Shown one piece after another: positions 12,871-21,912 of a stretch of 64,000 nt of DNA. The stretch covers positions 372,001 to 436,000 of the forward strand of contig CAKZQQ010000005.1 of the NCBI GenBank assembly GCA_937141405.1. Reading direction: 5' to 3'. A program made the translations under genes and the position numbers. Every line of letters starts with the position of its first letter. Positions within the stretch are counted from its first letter, which is position 1. The DNA is from an uncultured Campylobacterota bacterium (GTDB lineage Bacteria > Campylobacterota > Campylobacteria > Campylobacterales > Sulfurovaceae). The notes under the pieces are model-generated. The model was not told where the DNA came from and made no database searches. It worked only from the letters and a program-made list of their open reading frames with translations.

Positions 12871-13002
12871 GTGAAACGCTACACACCTCTTTTTATATTG
12901 GCAATATTTGCCGCAGGTATCATATTTATGATATTTGGCATGAAAAATGCTTTGGAACTTTCCGATCCAAGCGCAAAGAAGACAGAACGCCCTAGCGGTT
13001 AG
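12871..13002 (+). CDS. Small single-pass membrane protein, 43 residues
   Basis: MKRYTPLFILAIFAAGIIFM starts a short protein with one hydrophobic helix (about residues 6-23) followed by a hydrophilic tail ending KKTERPSG. The GTG start at 12871 has AAGGA seven bases upstream; an in-frame ATG at 12838 would add eleven residues but lacks a ribosome site. The stop overlaps the pyrF 3' end by four bases, a packing common in this genome. Topology by the positive-inside rule: N-terminus in. The function is unknown. Confidence 0.6.
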   Translation: MKRYTPLFILAIFAAGIIFMIFGMKNALELSDPSAKKTERPSG

Positions 13003-13697
13003 TTCTCAAGCCCAGCAATCTCGCGCAATATCATCTCGATCTTTTGCGCAGGATCGCTATCTTTATAGATCGCTCTACCGACTACAGGAAAATCCACGCT
13101 CATCTCTTTTGCAAATGCCAAGTCAGCCACCCTGCTCTGATCACCCTTCTCTTCTCCAAAAGGTCGGATGCCCGGAGTGAGTGTCAGAAATTCATCTGAG
13201 GTAACCTGCTTAATCGCCCTACTCTCATAGGCACTACACACCACGCCGTCAAGTCCTGCTTCAAAGCTCATACGCGCAAATTCTGCAGCTTTGGTCTCGA
13301 TATTTGCGCCATAGAGCTTGCTAAATGCGGCATCGTCAAAAGATGTCAGTGCCGTGACGGCTAAGACGAGTGGTCTCGCAGGCAGTGTACCTAAGCGCTC
13401 CATAACTGCTCGCATCGCTGCTTCTCCTGCACTGGCATGGATATTGAACATATCGACACCGAGAGCGGCTATCTCTTCGCTCGCATCTGCCATGGTATTG
13501 GGGATATCGTAGAGTTTAAGATCTAAAAATATCTTGGCATTGGGGTTGATAGTTTTAATCTCTTTTAAAAACTCTGCACCGTCTCTGATAAAACTTCGAA
13601 AGCCGACTTTGAGCCATACATCCTTACCAAGTGATGCTTTTACGATTTGTAGGTTCTCTTTTGCGCTTGGCAAATCAAGAGCAATGCAAAGTTTCAT
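12999..13697 (-). CDS. pyrF: Orotidine 5'-phosphate decarboxylase
   Basis: Final step of UMP synthesis: decarboxylation of OMP. At 232 residues it has the normal length for the bacterial family. The catalytic tetrad region DLKLYDIPNT (residues 59-68) contains the Asp-x-Lys-x-x-Asp array; the substrate loop near the N-terminus is IALDLP (5-10, with Asp8). The phosphate-binding end FLTLTPGIRP and VVGRAIYKDSDP (near residue 210) closes the TIM barrel. The ATG is good, though the ribosome site is weak. It is divergent from the cyclophilin gene. Confidence 0.97.
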   Translation of the reverse strand: MKLCIALDLPSAKENLQIVKASLGKDVWLKVGFRSFIRDGAEFLKEIKTINPNAKIFLDLKLYDIPNTMADASEEIAALGVDMFNIHASAGEAAMRAVMERLGTLPARPLVLAVTALTSFDDAAFSKLYGANIETKAAEFARMSFEAGLDGVVCSAYESRAIKQVTSDEFLTLTPGIRPFGEEKGDQSRVADLAFAKEMSVDFPVVGRAIYKDSDPAQKIEMILREIAGLEN

Positions 13698-13768
13698 AGG
13701 TAGTGCCTTTTAGTCTTTCTTAGATATAATAATAACCTAATTATACTAAAGAGGATGAGGAGTAAGCG

Positions 13769-14287
13769 TTGTTTGGAAAGAAATTAAAAGAGTATGATCT
13801 CTCAGAGGAAGCACTGGATAAATTGCAATATGCAAAGGTAGCCACCGATAAAGGAGATATCATCATAAAACTCTATCCGAGTGAAGCACCCAATACGGTT
13901 GCAAACTTTGCACACCTTGCAGGTGAGGGATTTTACGATGGATTGAAATTTCATAGAGTGATCGCAGGCTTTATGGCACAAGGGGGTTGCCCACACTCAA
14001 AAGATAAGAAGGGGATGCCCGGAACCGGCGGACCTGATTGGGCTATCGCATGTGAGACAGACAATGGAATCAGACACAAAAGAGGCGCGCTTTCTATGGC
14101 GCATGCCGGTACAAATACGGGTGGGAGTCAATTTTTTATCACTTTTGTACCCACACCACATCTTGATGGCGTACATACGGTATTTGGTGCTATAGACGAT
14201 GCGGATGTAGAGAGCTTTATGGCGCTTGATTCCATAGCTCAAGATGATACGATTAACTCCATAACTATCATGGAGAGTAGAGACTAA
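13769..14287 (+). CDS. Peptidyl-prolyl cis-trans isomerase (cyclophilin type)
   Basis: A cytoplasmic cyclophilin of 172 residues with no signal peptide. The active-site segments are FHRVIAGFMAQGG (61-73; the catalytic Arg is Arg63), SQFFIT (120-125) and HLDGVHTVFG (131-140). The gene starts at a TTG (13769) preceded by GGAGTAAGCG. It is eleven bases upstream of nadE, so the two form an operon. It helps protein folding by isomerising X-Pro bonds. Confidence 0.94.
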   Translation: MFGKKLKEYDLSEEALDKLQYAKVATDKGDIIIKLYPSEAPNTVANFAHLAGEGFYDGLKFHRVIAGFMAQGGCPHSKDKKGMPGTGGPDWAIACETDNGIRHKRGALSMAHAGTNTGGSQFFITFVPTPHLDGVHTVFGAIDDADVESFMALDSIAQDDTINSITIMESRD

Positions 14288-14297
14288 GGAGCACAAG

Positions 14298-16190
14298 ATG
14301 TATGGCTTTTATAGAGTAAGTGCAGTTTCATCACAGCTAAGACTCGCTGATGTAGAAAACAATACAGCCACAATCATAGAGACGATCCAGAGCCAAAGAG
14401 ATGCGAGCGTGCTTCTTTTTCCTGAGCTCTCTTTGAGTGGCTACAGCTTAGAAGATCTCTTCTTTAGCGAAACACTCTATACAAAGCAACTCAAATCGCT
14501 CAAAAGAGTCGTAGACGCAACCAAAGGGATAGATACTATCATTGCACTTGGTATCGTGCTTCTTGATGCCAATAGACTCTATAATTGTGCTGCCGTGCTG
14601 CAAAACGGCAAGGTGTTGGCACTTATCCCAAAAACATATATCCCAAACAAAAAAGAGTTTTACGAAAAGAGACACTTCAACAGTGGCAAAGATATCATCG
14701 GTCGCACCGTAGAGATGTTTGATCAGCAGATTCCTTTTGGAGTTGATATCATCATACAAGACGCACATTATCTCAGTATGGGTATCGAGATATGTGAAGA
14801 CCTCTGGAGCATCAATCCTCCAAGCAATAGACTCGCAGCAAATGGGGCAACGCTGATACTCAACCTCTCAGCGAGCAATGAGCTTATAGGCAAATCACGC
14901 TATAGAGAGATGCTTGTGACTTCACAAAGTGCACGCGCAATGTGTGCCTACGCTTATGCTTCAAGCGGTTTTGGAGAGTCGACTTCACACACCCTCTTTG
15001 GTGGCGAGTGTATGATCGCAGAGTACGGCACACTTCTAGCAAAAAATGAGAAATTTTCTCACGAAACTTCACTTATCAGTGCGGATATTGACTTGCAAAA
15101 ACTTGCATGGTTACGAGTGGCGGAGAGTTCATTTTCTGATTTACCTCGAGACTCCATGCGATATGTGAGAGCAAAAAATCCACCGATATTAAAAAATATA
15201 AATGCCGCTATTGACCCTGCTCCTTTTGTGCCAAAAAACAGTGATGAGAAAACGCATAGATGCAAAGAGATCATCGACATCCTCTCCCATAGCCTTATAG
15301 CTAGAATGCAAAGATCAAAGATCAAAAAAGCAGTCATCGGCGTATCGGGAGGACTTGACTCAACCCTTGCTCTGCTTGCAACACACCAAGCATTTGAGCT
15401 TATGGATTGGGACTACAAAGATATCATCGCGCTTACCATGCCCGGATTTGGTACGACAGAGACTACCAAAAAAAGCGCTATCGCACTTTGTAACTCGCTC
15501 GGAGTTGATCTTAGAGAGATAGATATCACGAGTATCGCACAAAAAGAGCTTGAACTTTTAGAGCATGACGCCAAGAGTGATGTCGTCTTTGAAAATGTTC
15601 AAGCAAGAACGAGAACATCCTTGCTGATGAATTGTGCCAACAAAGAAAACGGACTTGTTATCGGTACGGGGGATATGAGTGAGATAGCACTTGGTTGGAG
15701 CACTTATAACGGTGATCATATGAGTATGTACGCACTCAATAGCGGTATCCCAAAAACACTTATACGGTATCTTATCGAGTATTTTATGGATGATGCGAGG
15801 CTAGCCAAAACATTGCGAGTAATCTTAGAGACACCCGTTTCTCCGGAACTTCTTGAACATAAAAACGGCGAGATCACACAAAAAACAGAAGAGATTGTGG
15901 GTCCTTATGAGTTGCATGATTTCTTTTTGTACCATTTTGTCAAATACGGCGCAAGCCCCTCTAAGATACTCTTTTTGGCACAAATCGCTTTTGATAAAAA
16001 GTATGATAAAGCGACGATCAAAAAGTGGCTTGAACTCTTTATAAAAAGATTTTTCACACAGCAGTTTAAGAGAGAGACGATGCCTGATGGTCCAAAAGTC
16101 GGTGTCATCAGCCTCAACCCGAGGGCTGATTGGCGTATGCCAAGTGACGCCGATATGAGCTTGTGGCTCAAAGAGCTGGAAGAGGCTTAA
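14298..16190 (+). CDS. nadE: Glutamine-dependent NAD+ synthetase
   Basis: Converts nicotinic acid adenine dinucleotide to NAD+ using glutamine nitrogen. Two domains: an N-terminal nitrilase-type glutaminase (about residues 1-290) with Glu in FPELSLSGY, Lys in IPKTYIPN and the catalytic Cys in IEICEDLW, and a C-terminal ATP-pyrophosphatase synthetase (about 320-630) with SGGLDST for ATP binding and later GTGDMSEIALGWSTYNGDH. At 630 residues it is of normal size for the glutamine-using form, in contrast to the short ammonia-only NadE. AAGGAG lies upstream of the ATG. Its stop overlaps that of the convergent DUF4139 gene by four bases. Confidence 0.95.
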   Translation: MYGFYRVSAVSSQLRLADVENNTATIIETIQSQRDASVLLFPELSLSGYSLEDLFFSETLYTKQLKSLKRVVDATKGIDTIIALGIVLLDANRLYNCAAVLQNGKVLALIPKTYIPNKKEFYEKRHFNSGKDIIGRTVEMFDQQIPFGVDIIIQDAHYLSMGIEICEDLWSINPPSNRLAANGATLILNLSASNELIGKSRYREMLVTSQSARAMCAYAYASSGFGESTSHTLFGGECMIAEYGTLLAKNEKFSHETSLISADIDLQKLAWLRVAESSFSDLPRDSMRYVRAKNPPILKNINAAIDPAPFVPKNSDEKTHRCKEIIDILSHSLIARMQRSKIKKAVIGVSGGLDSTLALLATHQAFELMDWDYKDIIALTMPGFGTTETTKKSAIALCNSLGVDLREIDITSIAQKELELLEHDAKSDVVFENVQARTRTSLLMNCANKENGLVIGTGDMSEIALGWSTYNGDHMSMYALNSGIPKTLIRYLIEYFMDDARLAKTLRVILETPVSPELLEHKNGEITQKTEEIVGPYELHDFFLYHFVKYGASPSKILFLAQIAFDKKYDKATIKKWLELFIKRFFTQQFKRETMPDGPKVGVISLNPRADWRMPSDADMSLWLKELEEA

Positions 16191-17599
16191 TAAGTTACCG
16201 ATATATCCTTGTCATAAGTCAACTCAAAGAGTACTTTTATCGCAACTTTCTCATTTGGTTTGAGCGTGAGATTAAAGTCTATCCTACCATTTTCCTCTAG
16301 TGTATATTGACTTTTTGAAACGCCCTCGATACTGATAAGTTTTACCTTTATATCATGAGTAGTTGATACGGGAATGCGCTCAACGACATTGATCTCCTTA
16401 GGCTTAGAAGAGGCATTAAAAAGTGTTAGATCATAACCGTCTTTCTTTTTGATATCCCCGCCAAAAATACCTGATTCATCATCTTTTGTAACGATAGGTT
16501 TGCGGCTAATCTTTATATCTCTATCTCTGGAGATAAAGAGCTTATACTTGCCGTCTCTATACTCTCCGCGAGCCGAAGCATTGAGGATCTCATCGCCTTT
16601 TTTTACGATCATATCATTGGTCTCTATCTGCACTTTTGGCTCAAAACTACAAACATAAAATGCCCCCTCTTGTATGTAGCTATAGACGGATACACCGCAA
16701 TCAACACTCATTTTCTGAGACATTACCTCATGGGTTTTAGCCTTTGGACTTGCGGGGAGATTGAGATTTTCAATCATATACTCTCGCTCGTCTGTCCTAT
16801 ATATCTCGACAGCCGGCTCTACCGGTGCGATGTTTCCTCCTACTGACATTTTCATAGGAGCAGGCTCTGCCTTTTTTAGACTCGCTCTTATCTCTTCTCT
16901 TTTTCGGATAATCCATGGGTAAAACTGACGCGGAGATACATACTCTTGCGAATCTCTATAGTAGAGTTTTGCTTTATCAGCCTTGATATCGATGCCGCTT
17001 GTGTTGGATATCTTAAAAGACTGTTTTATCTCTATGGTATCTTTATCTATGAGATTTGCCTCGTAAAGATTTGCGAAACTAAGCCTAGATGCCGGTATCT
17101 CAAGCTGAAGCACGCCGCCACAATTTTCCTGCAAGTTTAAAGACTCCAAAGAGGATGCTTGCAGGCCAAAAAGAGTATTTTTGCGACTGATATCTCTATC
17201 AATCTTATCGCGCTGCAAGGCAAGCTCTGTCTTCTCTTGAGCTATCTTTTTTGATTGCTCCAAGATATCCTTGCTAGCGATATCATTGAGTCTGATGTTG
17301 TTTATGATCGCATCGATAGCAAGAAGCGTATTTGATATCTCCGTAGATTGTTTGGAGAGCTTTTTGATATCAAGAGATAATCTGCACACCTCTTCATCTT
17401 CCGGACATGCATCACTCAAAAAAGTGAGCACCTCTTTATCATCGCACTTCACATCAACATCACTACTAAAACCTATATACTGACTACTGCTTTTATATTT
17501 GTAGATACTTTTGTCTTGATAGATATCTAAAGTCGATGCCCATAGAGATGTGAAAAGTGCAAATGGGAGATTGAGAAGAAGAATTTTTTTTAAAACCAT
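16187..17599 (-). CDS. Secreted DUF4139-domain protein
   Basis: A 470-residue exported protein. Residues 1-22 are a signal peptide (hydrophobic core LLLNLPFALFTSLWAS). A coiled-coil stretch lies at about 75-145, rich in Leu/Lys/Glu/Asp. The C-terminal half has the beta-rich DUF4139 pattern, including YDLTLFNASSKPKEINVVER and FNLTLKPNEKVAIKVLFELTY at the very end. The family is widespread in bacteria and linked by name only to mucoidy regulation in E. coli-type relatives; its function is not established. The ribosome site AAGGAG is good. Confidence 0.8.
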   Translation of the reverse strand: MVLKKILLLNLPFALFTSLWASTLDIYQDKSIYKYKSSSQYIGFSSDVDVKCDDKEVLTFLSDACPEDEEVCRLSLDIKKLSKQSTEISNTLLAIDAIINNIRLNDIASKDILEQSKKIAQEKTELALQRDKIDRDISRKNTLFGLQASSLESLNLQENCGGVLQLEIPASRLSFANLYEANLIDKDTIEIKQSFKISNTSGIDIKADKAKLYYRDSQEYVSPRQFYPWIIRKREEIRASLKKAEPAPMKMSVGGNIAPVEPAVEIYRTDEREYMIENLNLPASPKAKTHEVMSQKMSVDCGVSVYSYIQEGAFYVCSFEPKVQIETNDMIVKKGDEILNASARGEYRDGKYKLFISRDRDIKISRKPIVTKDDESGIFGGDIKKKDGYDLTLFNASSKPKEINVVERIPVSTTHDIKVKLISIEGVSKSQYTLEENGRIDFNLTLKPNEKVAIKVLFELTYDKDISVTY

Positions 17600-17670
17600 A
17601 GTGACTCCTTAAGATAATAAACTAATTGTGATTATAGCAGTTTAGCTGTTTATATTTAAAAAAAGTGTGT

Positions 17671-17676
17671 TATAAT
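17671..17676 (+). promoter_or_regulatory. -10 box (TATAAT) for the cold-shock gene
   Basis: A perfect TATAAT about 130 bases before the start codon at 17808. It predicts transcription start near 17683 and therefore an unusually long leader. Confidence 0.6.
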
Positions 17677-17682
17677 ATTTGC

Positions 17683-17807
17683 GATGAAGATGAGGTTCGA
17701 GTTCATCTTTAGTGTTTACACCTGTACTTCGCTAGACCGATCTGACTCTCCGATTTTGATTCCGCTTCACAAGAAAGAAGTGTATTTTTCCTATAAGGTA
17801 ACACAAT
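17683..17807 (+). promoter_or_regulatory. Long 5' leader of the cold-shock mRNA
   Basis: About 125 bases lie between the predicted start of transcription and the ATG. AAGATGA and TCATCTT (17687-17693 and 17704-17710 region) form a hairpin close to the 5' end, and AAGGT close to the ATG is the ribosome site. Long structured leaders are the known temperature-sensing device of cspA-type mRNAs; its use here is inference. Confidence 0.45.
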
Positions 17808-18026
17808 ATGGCAGAATTGCTAACTGGAACCGTTAAATGGTTCAACGACGAAAAAGGCTACGGATTTATCCAACAAAATGATGGTGGAGAAGATGTATTT
17901 GTTCATTTTAGACAAGTAAACAATCCTGGTCATGGTAGAGTTACTCTAGCAGAGGGTCAACAAGTAACATATGAGATTGGTGAAGGTCAAAAGGGTCCAC
18001 AAGCCCAAAATGTAACACCACTATAG
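17808..18026 (+). CDS. Cold-shock protein, CspA family
   Basis: A 72-residue single cold-shock domain. RNA-binding motifs are KGYGFI (RNP1, residues 20-25) and VFVHF (RNP2, 34-38), preceded by GTVKWFND. It binds single-stranded RNA and DNA as an RNA chaperone. Monocistronic: it has its own promoter at 17671, a long leader, and a GGAGAG/CTCTCC hairpin at 18035-18052 after the stop, shared with the convergent cytochrome gene. The slightly long loop [12 protein letters not shown] between strands 3 and 4 is the only variation. Confidence 0.95.
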   Translation: MAELLTGTVKWFNDEKGYGFIQQNDGGEDVFVHFRQVNNPGHGRVTLAEGQQVTYEIGEGQKGPQAQNVTPL

Positions 18027-18034
18027 TCTCAAAA

Positions 18035-18052
18035 GGAGAGCTACGTCTCTCC
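18035..18052. terminator. Hairpin between cold-shock and cytochrome genes
   Basis: GGAGAG and CTCTCC pair around CTACGT, right after the cold-shock stop and just before the cytochrome stop on the other strand. There is no strong T-run, so it is a modest terminator. Confidence 0.45.
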
Positions 18053-18055
18053 TCT

Positions 18056-18385
18056 TCACTTCTTCTTTGCAACTATATATTCATAGATTGCTTGTATCTC
18101 TTTATTTGTTAGTGAGTATGTCGGCATAACATCATGAAAGCTATTGACGCTTTTTATCATATCTTCTAGGGTAGTTGCAGTAATATCGGGGCCCTTAAGC
18201 TCTTTTTTGAGGCCATCTTCTTTATATGTAGCGATAAGCTCGCCTCTACCGTCTTTTCCATGGCATTTTGAACAGCTTACACCTCTCGGATTTTCATAAA
18301 GCATACCACCATATTCATAGTCTGAGATAAAATCATCTCCATAAATAAAAAGAGGTAGAAGGATTATAAAGAGTAAGTTTTTCAA
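18056..18385 (-). CDS. Periplasmic monohaem cytochrome c
   Basis: A 109-residue protein. Residues 1-16 form a signal peptide, then a single haem-binding motif CSKCH (Cys38, Cys41, His42) with RGE before and a distal Met in DVMPTYSLT as the likely sixth ligand. This is the class I small c-type cytochrome layout, an electron carrier in the periplasm. It starts at a TTG (18385) with GGAG nine bases upstream. Haem attachment would be done by the CcsBA synthase encoded at 35709-38762. Its partner complex cannot be told. Confidence 0.85.
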   Translation of the reverse strand: MKNLLFIILLPLFIYGDDFISDYEYGGMLYENPRGVSCSKCHGKDGRGELIATYKEDGLKKELKGPDITATTLEDMIKSVNSFHDVMPTYSLTNKEIQAIYEYIVAKKK

Positions 18386-18447
18386 AAGATATAACTCCGC
18401 GATAAACTATTTTTGATATAATACCTTAAAAAATTAAAGAGAGCCCC

Positions 18448-19296
18448 ATGCAACTGATCGATGGAAAATCTTTAGCATCCAAGATACAATCCCAAATCAC
18501 CCAAGATGTCATCAAGCTTAAAGAATCTAAAAATATCACTCCGGGACTCGCAGTAATACTCGTCGGCGACGATGCTGCAAGTCACTCTTATGTCAAAATG
18601 AAAGCAAAAGCCTGCAAGGATGTAGGTTTTTACTCTATAGTGCACGAGATGCCCTCCTCTATCTCGCAAGAGGAGATCATAGCAACTATCTCCATGATGA
18701 ATCAAAATCCAAGAATTGACGGAATACTCGTCCAACTTCCCCTACCAAAGCATATCGATACCACAAAGATAATCGAAGTGATTGATCCCAAAAAAGATGT
18801 CGATGGATTTCACCCCTATAATGTCGGAAGAATGATGACGGGACTAGAGAGTTTTGTTGCGTGCACACCTCTTGGTGTGATGAAATTATTTGAAGAATAT
18901 AACATTAATCTTCAAGGCAAAGATGTCTGCGTTGTAGGTGCGAGCAATATCGTCGGGAAACCTATGGCAAACCTGCTTGTAAATGCAAATGCAACGGTAA
19001 CAGTCACACATATCTACACAAAAGATCTTGCCTCTCATACAAAAAATGCCGATATCGTCATAGTGGGTACGGGCGTTCAGGGACTCATCAAAGAAGATAT
19101 GGTTAAAGAAGGTGCCGTAGTGATCGATATTGGGTTCAATAGACTTGAGAATGGTTCAATCGTCGGGGATGTTGATTTTGCCAATGTTTCAAAAAAATGC
19201 TCTTACATTACTCCGGTACCCGGAGGCGTAGGACCGATGACGATAGCAATGCTACTTTCCAATACATTTGACGCAGCGCAAAAGAGAGATATATGA
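18448..19296 (+). CDS. folD: Bifunctional methylene-tetrahydrofolate dehydrogenase/cyclohydrolase
   Basis: Interconverts 5,10-methylene-, methenyl- and 10-formyl-tetrahydrofolate. At 282 residues it has the normal length. Catalytic Tyr and Lys are in SYVKMKAKACKDVGF (about residues 50-64), the substrate loop is ILVQLPLPKHI, and the NADP site is VVGASNIVGKPMANLL; PGGVGPMTIAML near the end is diagnostic. Its stop overlaps the lepB start by four bases (ATGA), so translation is coupled. First gene of a run folD-lepB-S2P-rpiB-apt-HD. Confidence 0.97.
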   Translation: MQLIDGKSLASKIQSQITQDVIKLKESKNITPGLAVILVGDDAASHSYVKMKAKACKDVGFYSIVHEMPSSISQEEIIATISMMNQNPRIDGILVQLPLPKHIDTTKIIEVIDPKKDVDGFHPYNVGRMMTGLESFVACTPLGVMKLFEEYNINLQGKDVCVVGASNIVGKPMANLLVNANATVTVTHIYTKDLASHTKNADIVIVGTGVQGLIKEDMVKEGAVVIDIGFNRLENGSIVGDVDFANVSKKCSYITPVPGGVGPMTIAMLLSNTFDAAQKRDI

Positions 19297-20258
19297 GAAA
19301 ATTCTTAAGCGCACTCTATAGGTTTGCCGGCACATGGACCGGCACCATCATCATCGTTCTTTTTTTGATATTTTTTGTTGCACAATCCTTTGTCATACCA
19401 AGCGGCTCCATGAAACGCACACTCCTTATAGGAGATTTTCTCTTTGCTAAAAAGTTTAGCTACGGTATCCCTACCCCGCACCTACCTTGGCTCGAGATTC
19501 CGGTATTGCCTGACTTTAACGATAACGGTCACCTCATAGAAGGTCCAAGACCAAAAAGAGGAGATATCGTCATCTTTAGAAAGCCTGATGCTCCAAAGGT
19601 ACATTTTGTCAAACGATGCGTAGCCATCGGTGGTGATGAACTCCTCTATAGTGATAAAAATCTTTTGATTCACTTCAATGAAGGTGATGCCTATATAGAG
19701 AAAAACTATCCTGCTGCAAAGGTCGTAAAACTCCTTGGTAAACTCTGGGTAAAAAACCCCTACAAAGATAAGTTTCCGGGCATTAACTATACAGGTAAAA
19801 ACGAAGTTAATAGTTTTGAGCAGCTTATTATCTACTATCCCAATATCGACATGAAACCCCTCTTGATAGAAGAGCTTGATGGTGATGTATACAATATGGA
19901 TGGCGGCATCAATGCTTTTTATAAAAAAGTTGAGCCTGATCACTTCTATATGATGGGCGACAATCGAGACAACTCAAATGATAGCCGTTTTTGGGGATCG
20001 GTACCCTACAGATATATCGTTGGAAAACCTTGGGCAATCTATTTTAGTATAGAACATAGAAGTTATGATCTTGTGCGTAACGGAAAGGATATTCAAGGCA
20101 ATGGTAAGGATATAGGAGCACTAAAACGAGCCTGCGGTGATATCGATCTAAATTCAGACGAGTGTAAAGAGCTTTGGAATAAGGAGCGCTTTCGTATCCG
20201 CTGGAGTAGAATCGGACGCAATATCGATACACTACAATATGAGGAGCCCTCACTATGA
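19293..20258 (+). CDS. lepB: Signal peptidase I
   Basis: An inner-membrane serine protease that removes signal peptides from exported proteins. An N-terminal membrane helix (about residues 15-34) is followed by the catalytic Ser39 in IPSGSM, and the general base Lys lies in HFVKRCVAIGGD (about residue 110). The later signature MGDNRDNSNDSRFWGSVP is present. At 321 residues it is longer than some because of an insert (about 120-200) with SFEQLIIYYPN, common in Campylobacterota. Overlaps folD and the next gene by four bases each, so it sits inside a tightly coupled operon. Confidence 0.95.
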   Translation: MRKFLSALYRFAGTWTGTIIIVLFLIFFVAQSFVIPSGSMKRTLLIGDFLFAKKFSYGIPTPHLPWLEIPVLPDFNDNGHLIEGPRPKRGDIVIFRKPDAPKVHFVKRCVAIGGDELLYSDKNLLIHFNEGDAYIEKNYPAAKVVKLLGKLWVKNPYKDKFPGINYTGKNEVNSFEQLIIYYPNIDMKPLLIEELDGDVYNMDGGINAFYKKVEPDHFYMMGDNRDNSNDSRFWGSVPYRYIVGKPWAIYFSIEHRSYDLVRNGKDIQGNGKDIGALKRACGDIDLNSDECKELWNKERFRIRWSRIGRNIDTLQYEEPSL

Positions 20259-20914
20259 GTGAAATGGAGATTTTAAGAATTGTAGCAACAATCATTGCAT
20301 TAATGATAGCAGTCATTGGACATGAATTTATGCATGGATACATAGCCTACATACACGGTGATAATACAGCAAAAAACGCAGGAAGACTGAGCTTTAACCC
20401 AATCGTTCATATCGATCCTATCGGTACGATTCTTCTGCCTGGGCTCCTTTTTGCTACAGGCGCACCTTTTATACTCGGATGGGCAAAACCCGTTCCTGTT
20501 AATATCCGCAGAGTGATTCAAAACAGAGGAATAAAAGGTGCCATCGAAGTAACTTTAGCAGGTGTGGCTTACAATTTTGCATTGGCAGCTTTAGCAACTG
20601 TTATCTTTTATACACTCGATAAACCAACATCATTAGTAGGTGGATTCTTTGTTCTTTTAATCATACAGAGTGTTATCATCAATGTTGTTTTGGGAGTTTT
20701 TAACCTCTGGCCTATACCGCCACTCGATGGTTCACAAGCACTCAAATACTTTGCGGCATATATGCGTTGGAATAAAGTCGTTGAATTTTTAGAGAAAATA
20801 TATCCTCACGGGATGCTTATCATTGTTGCCATTCTTCTGATACAGCCTTTAAGCACCCTGTTTTTTATGCCTGTTCGACTATTATTAAATTTTTTACTAC
20901 CAACACTATTTTAA
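20255..20914 (+). CDS. Site-2 protease-family zinc metalloprotease (M50)
   Basis: A 219-residue intramembrane protease with about six hydrophobic helices. Zinc ligands are in HEFMH (His23, Glu24, His27) in the first helix, and the third ligand is Asp in NLWPIPPLDGSQAL (about residues 149-162), the LDG motif. The family cuts membrane-embedded substrates such as anti-sigma factors or signal-peptide remnants. Placement right after lepB fits the latter, but that is inference. ATGA overlap with lepB. Confidence 0.92.
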   Translation: MSEMEILRIVATIIALMIAVIGHEFMHGYIAYIHGDNTAKNAGRLSFNPIVHIDPIGTILLPGLLFATGAPFILGWAKPVPVNIRRVIQNRGIKGAIEVTLAGVAYNFALAALATVIFYTLDKPTSLVGGFFVLLIIQSVIINVVLGVFNLWPIPPLDGSQALKYFAAYMRWNKVVEFLEKIYPHGMLIIVAILLIQPLSTLFFMPVRLLLNFLLPTLF

Positions 20915-20923
20915 GGAGAGATG

Positions 20924-21349
20924 ATGAGATTTTATATAGCAACCGATCACGCCGGGTACAATGTCAAAGATTTTGTCAAAGAGTACTTAGAGAATAAGTC
21001 TCATGAAGTGATTGACCTTGGTCCTTACAGCAATGACAGAGTTGATTATCCTGATTTTGCAAAAAAATGCGCACAAAAAGTAGTAGAAGATAATGGGAGT
21101 TTTGGTATACTTATTTGTGGAACGGGCATTGGTATATCTGTATCTGCCAATAAAGTATGCGGTATCAGAGCAGCACTTTGCCATGATAGTTATACTGCTA
21201 CTATGAGTCGAGCACACAATGATGCAAATATACTCTGCTTTGGAGAAAGGGTCGTAGGCAAAGGGGTTATAGAGAGTATGCTAGATAGCTTTTGCGATAC
21301 ACCTTTCGAAGGCGGGAGACATGCTGATCGCGTTAAAAAAATCGAGTAG
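20924..21349 (+). CDS. rpiB: Ribose-5-phosphate isomerase B
   Basis: Interconverts ribose 5-phosphate and ribulose 5-phosphate. About 141 residues, the LacAB/RpiB family. ATDHAGYNVKD at the start holds the substrate-binding Asp-His, and the catalytic Cys is in LICGTGIGISVSANKVCGIRAAL. Start choice: two successive ATG codons at 20921 and 20924; AAGGAG is only two bases from the first and five from the second, so I favour the second. It lies between the S2P protease and apt, all co-directional with short gaps. Confidence 0.94.
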   Translation: MRFYIATDHAGYNVKDFVKEYLENKSHEVIDLGPYSNDRVDYPDFAKKCAQKVVEDNGSFGILICGTGIGISVSANKVCGIRAALCHDSYTATMSRAHNDANILCFGERVVGKGVIESMLDSFCDTPFEGGRHADRVKKIE

Positions 21350-21362
21350 GAGGATATGAGCA

Positions 21363-21911
21363 ATGTCAAATGCATTAAACGATGAAGATAAAAATTTAAT
21401 TTTGTCCCACATCAGAGATGTGGAAGATTTTCCACAACCCGGGATTGTCTTTAAAGACATCACACCGCTTCTTGGCTCTACTCAAGCATTCAATACCCTC
21501 ATGGATCATCTCACGGAGCGATATCTTGGCTATGAGCTTGACTATATCGCCGGCATTGATGCAAGAGGCTTTATATTTGGAAGTGTCCTAGCAGATAGGC
21601 TCGGTGTTGGATTTGTTCCTATCCGTAAAAAAAATAAACTACCATTTACCACTATCGCACAGAAATACTCTCTTGAATATGGTTTTGATGAAGTTGAAAT
21701 GCATATCGATGCTTTTGGTGAGAAAAAAGGAGCTAAAGTTCTCCTTATCGATGATCTTATCGCAACAGGAGGGACGGCAAAGGCTGCAAATGAGCTCATA
21801 AAAAGTGGCGGTGCGGATTGTGTTGAGGTCTGTTTTATCATTGAATTAAAATTTTTAAATGGAAGATCGCTATTTAAAGATGATAATATATATAGTGTGT
21901 TAAAATACTAA
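21363..21911 (+). CDS. apt: Adenine phosphoribosyltransferase
   Basis: Salvages adenine to AMP using PRPP. 182 residues. The PRPP-binding motif [14 protein letters not shown] (about 123-136) and the adenine-side [15 protein letters not shown] (about 20-34) are both typical. AGGAGG lies nine bases upstream of the ATG. It is followed by the HD-like protein after one base, so the two are coupled. The pairing of apt with a SpoT-HD-like protein mirrors the old apt-relA linkage of Gram-positive bacteria. Confidence 0.95.
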   Translation: MSNALNDEDKNLILSHIRDVEDFPQPGIVFKDITPLLGSTQAFNTLMDHLTERYLGYELDYIAGIDARGFIFGSVLADRLGVGFVPIRKKNKLPFTTIAQKYSLEYGFDEVEMHIDAFGEKKGAKVLLIDDLIATGGTAKAANELIKSGGADCVEVCFIIELKFLNGRSLFKDDNIYSVLKY

Positions 21912-21912
21912 T

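Noticed and set aside
17684-17835. A frame starting MKMRFEFIFSVYT in the cold-shock leader
   Set aside because: No ribosome site, overlaps the csp start in another frame, and does not look like a known peptide; the region is better read as an untranslated leader.
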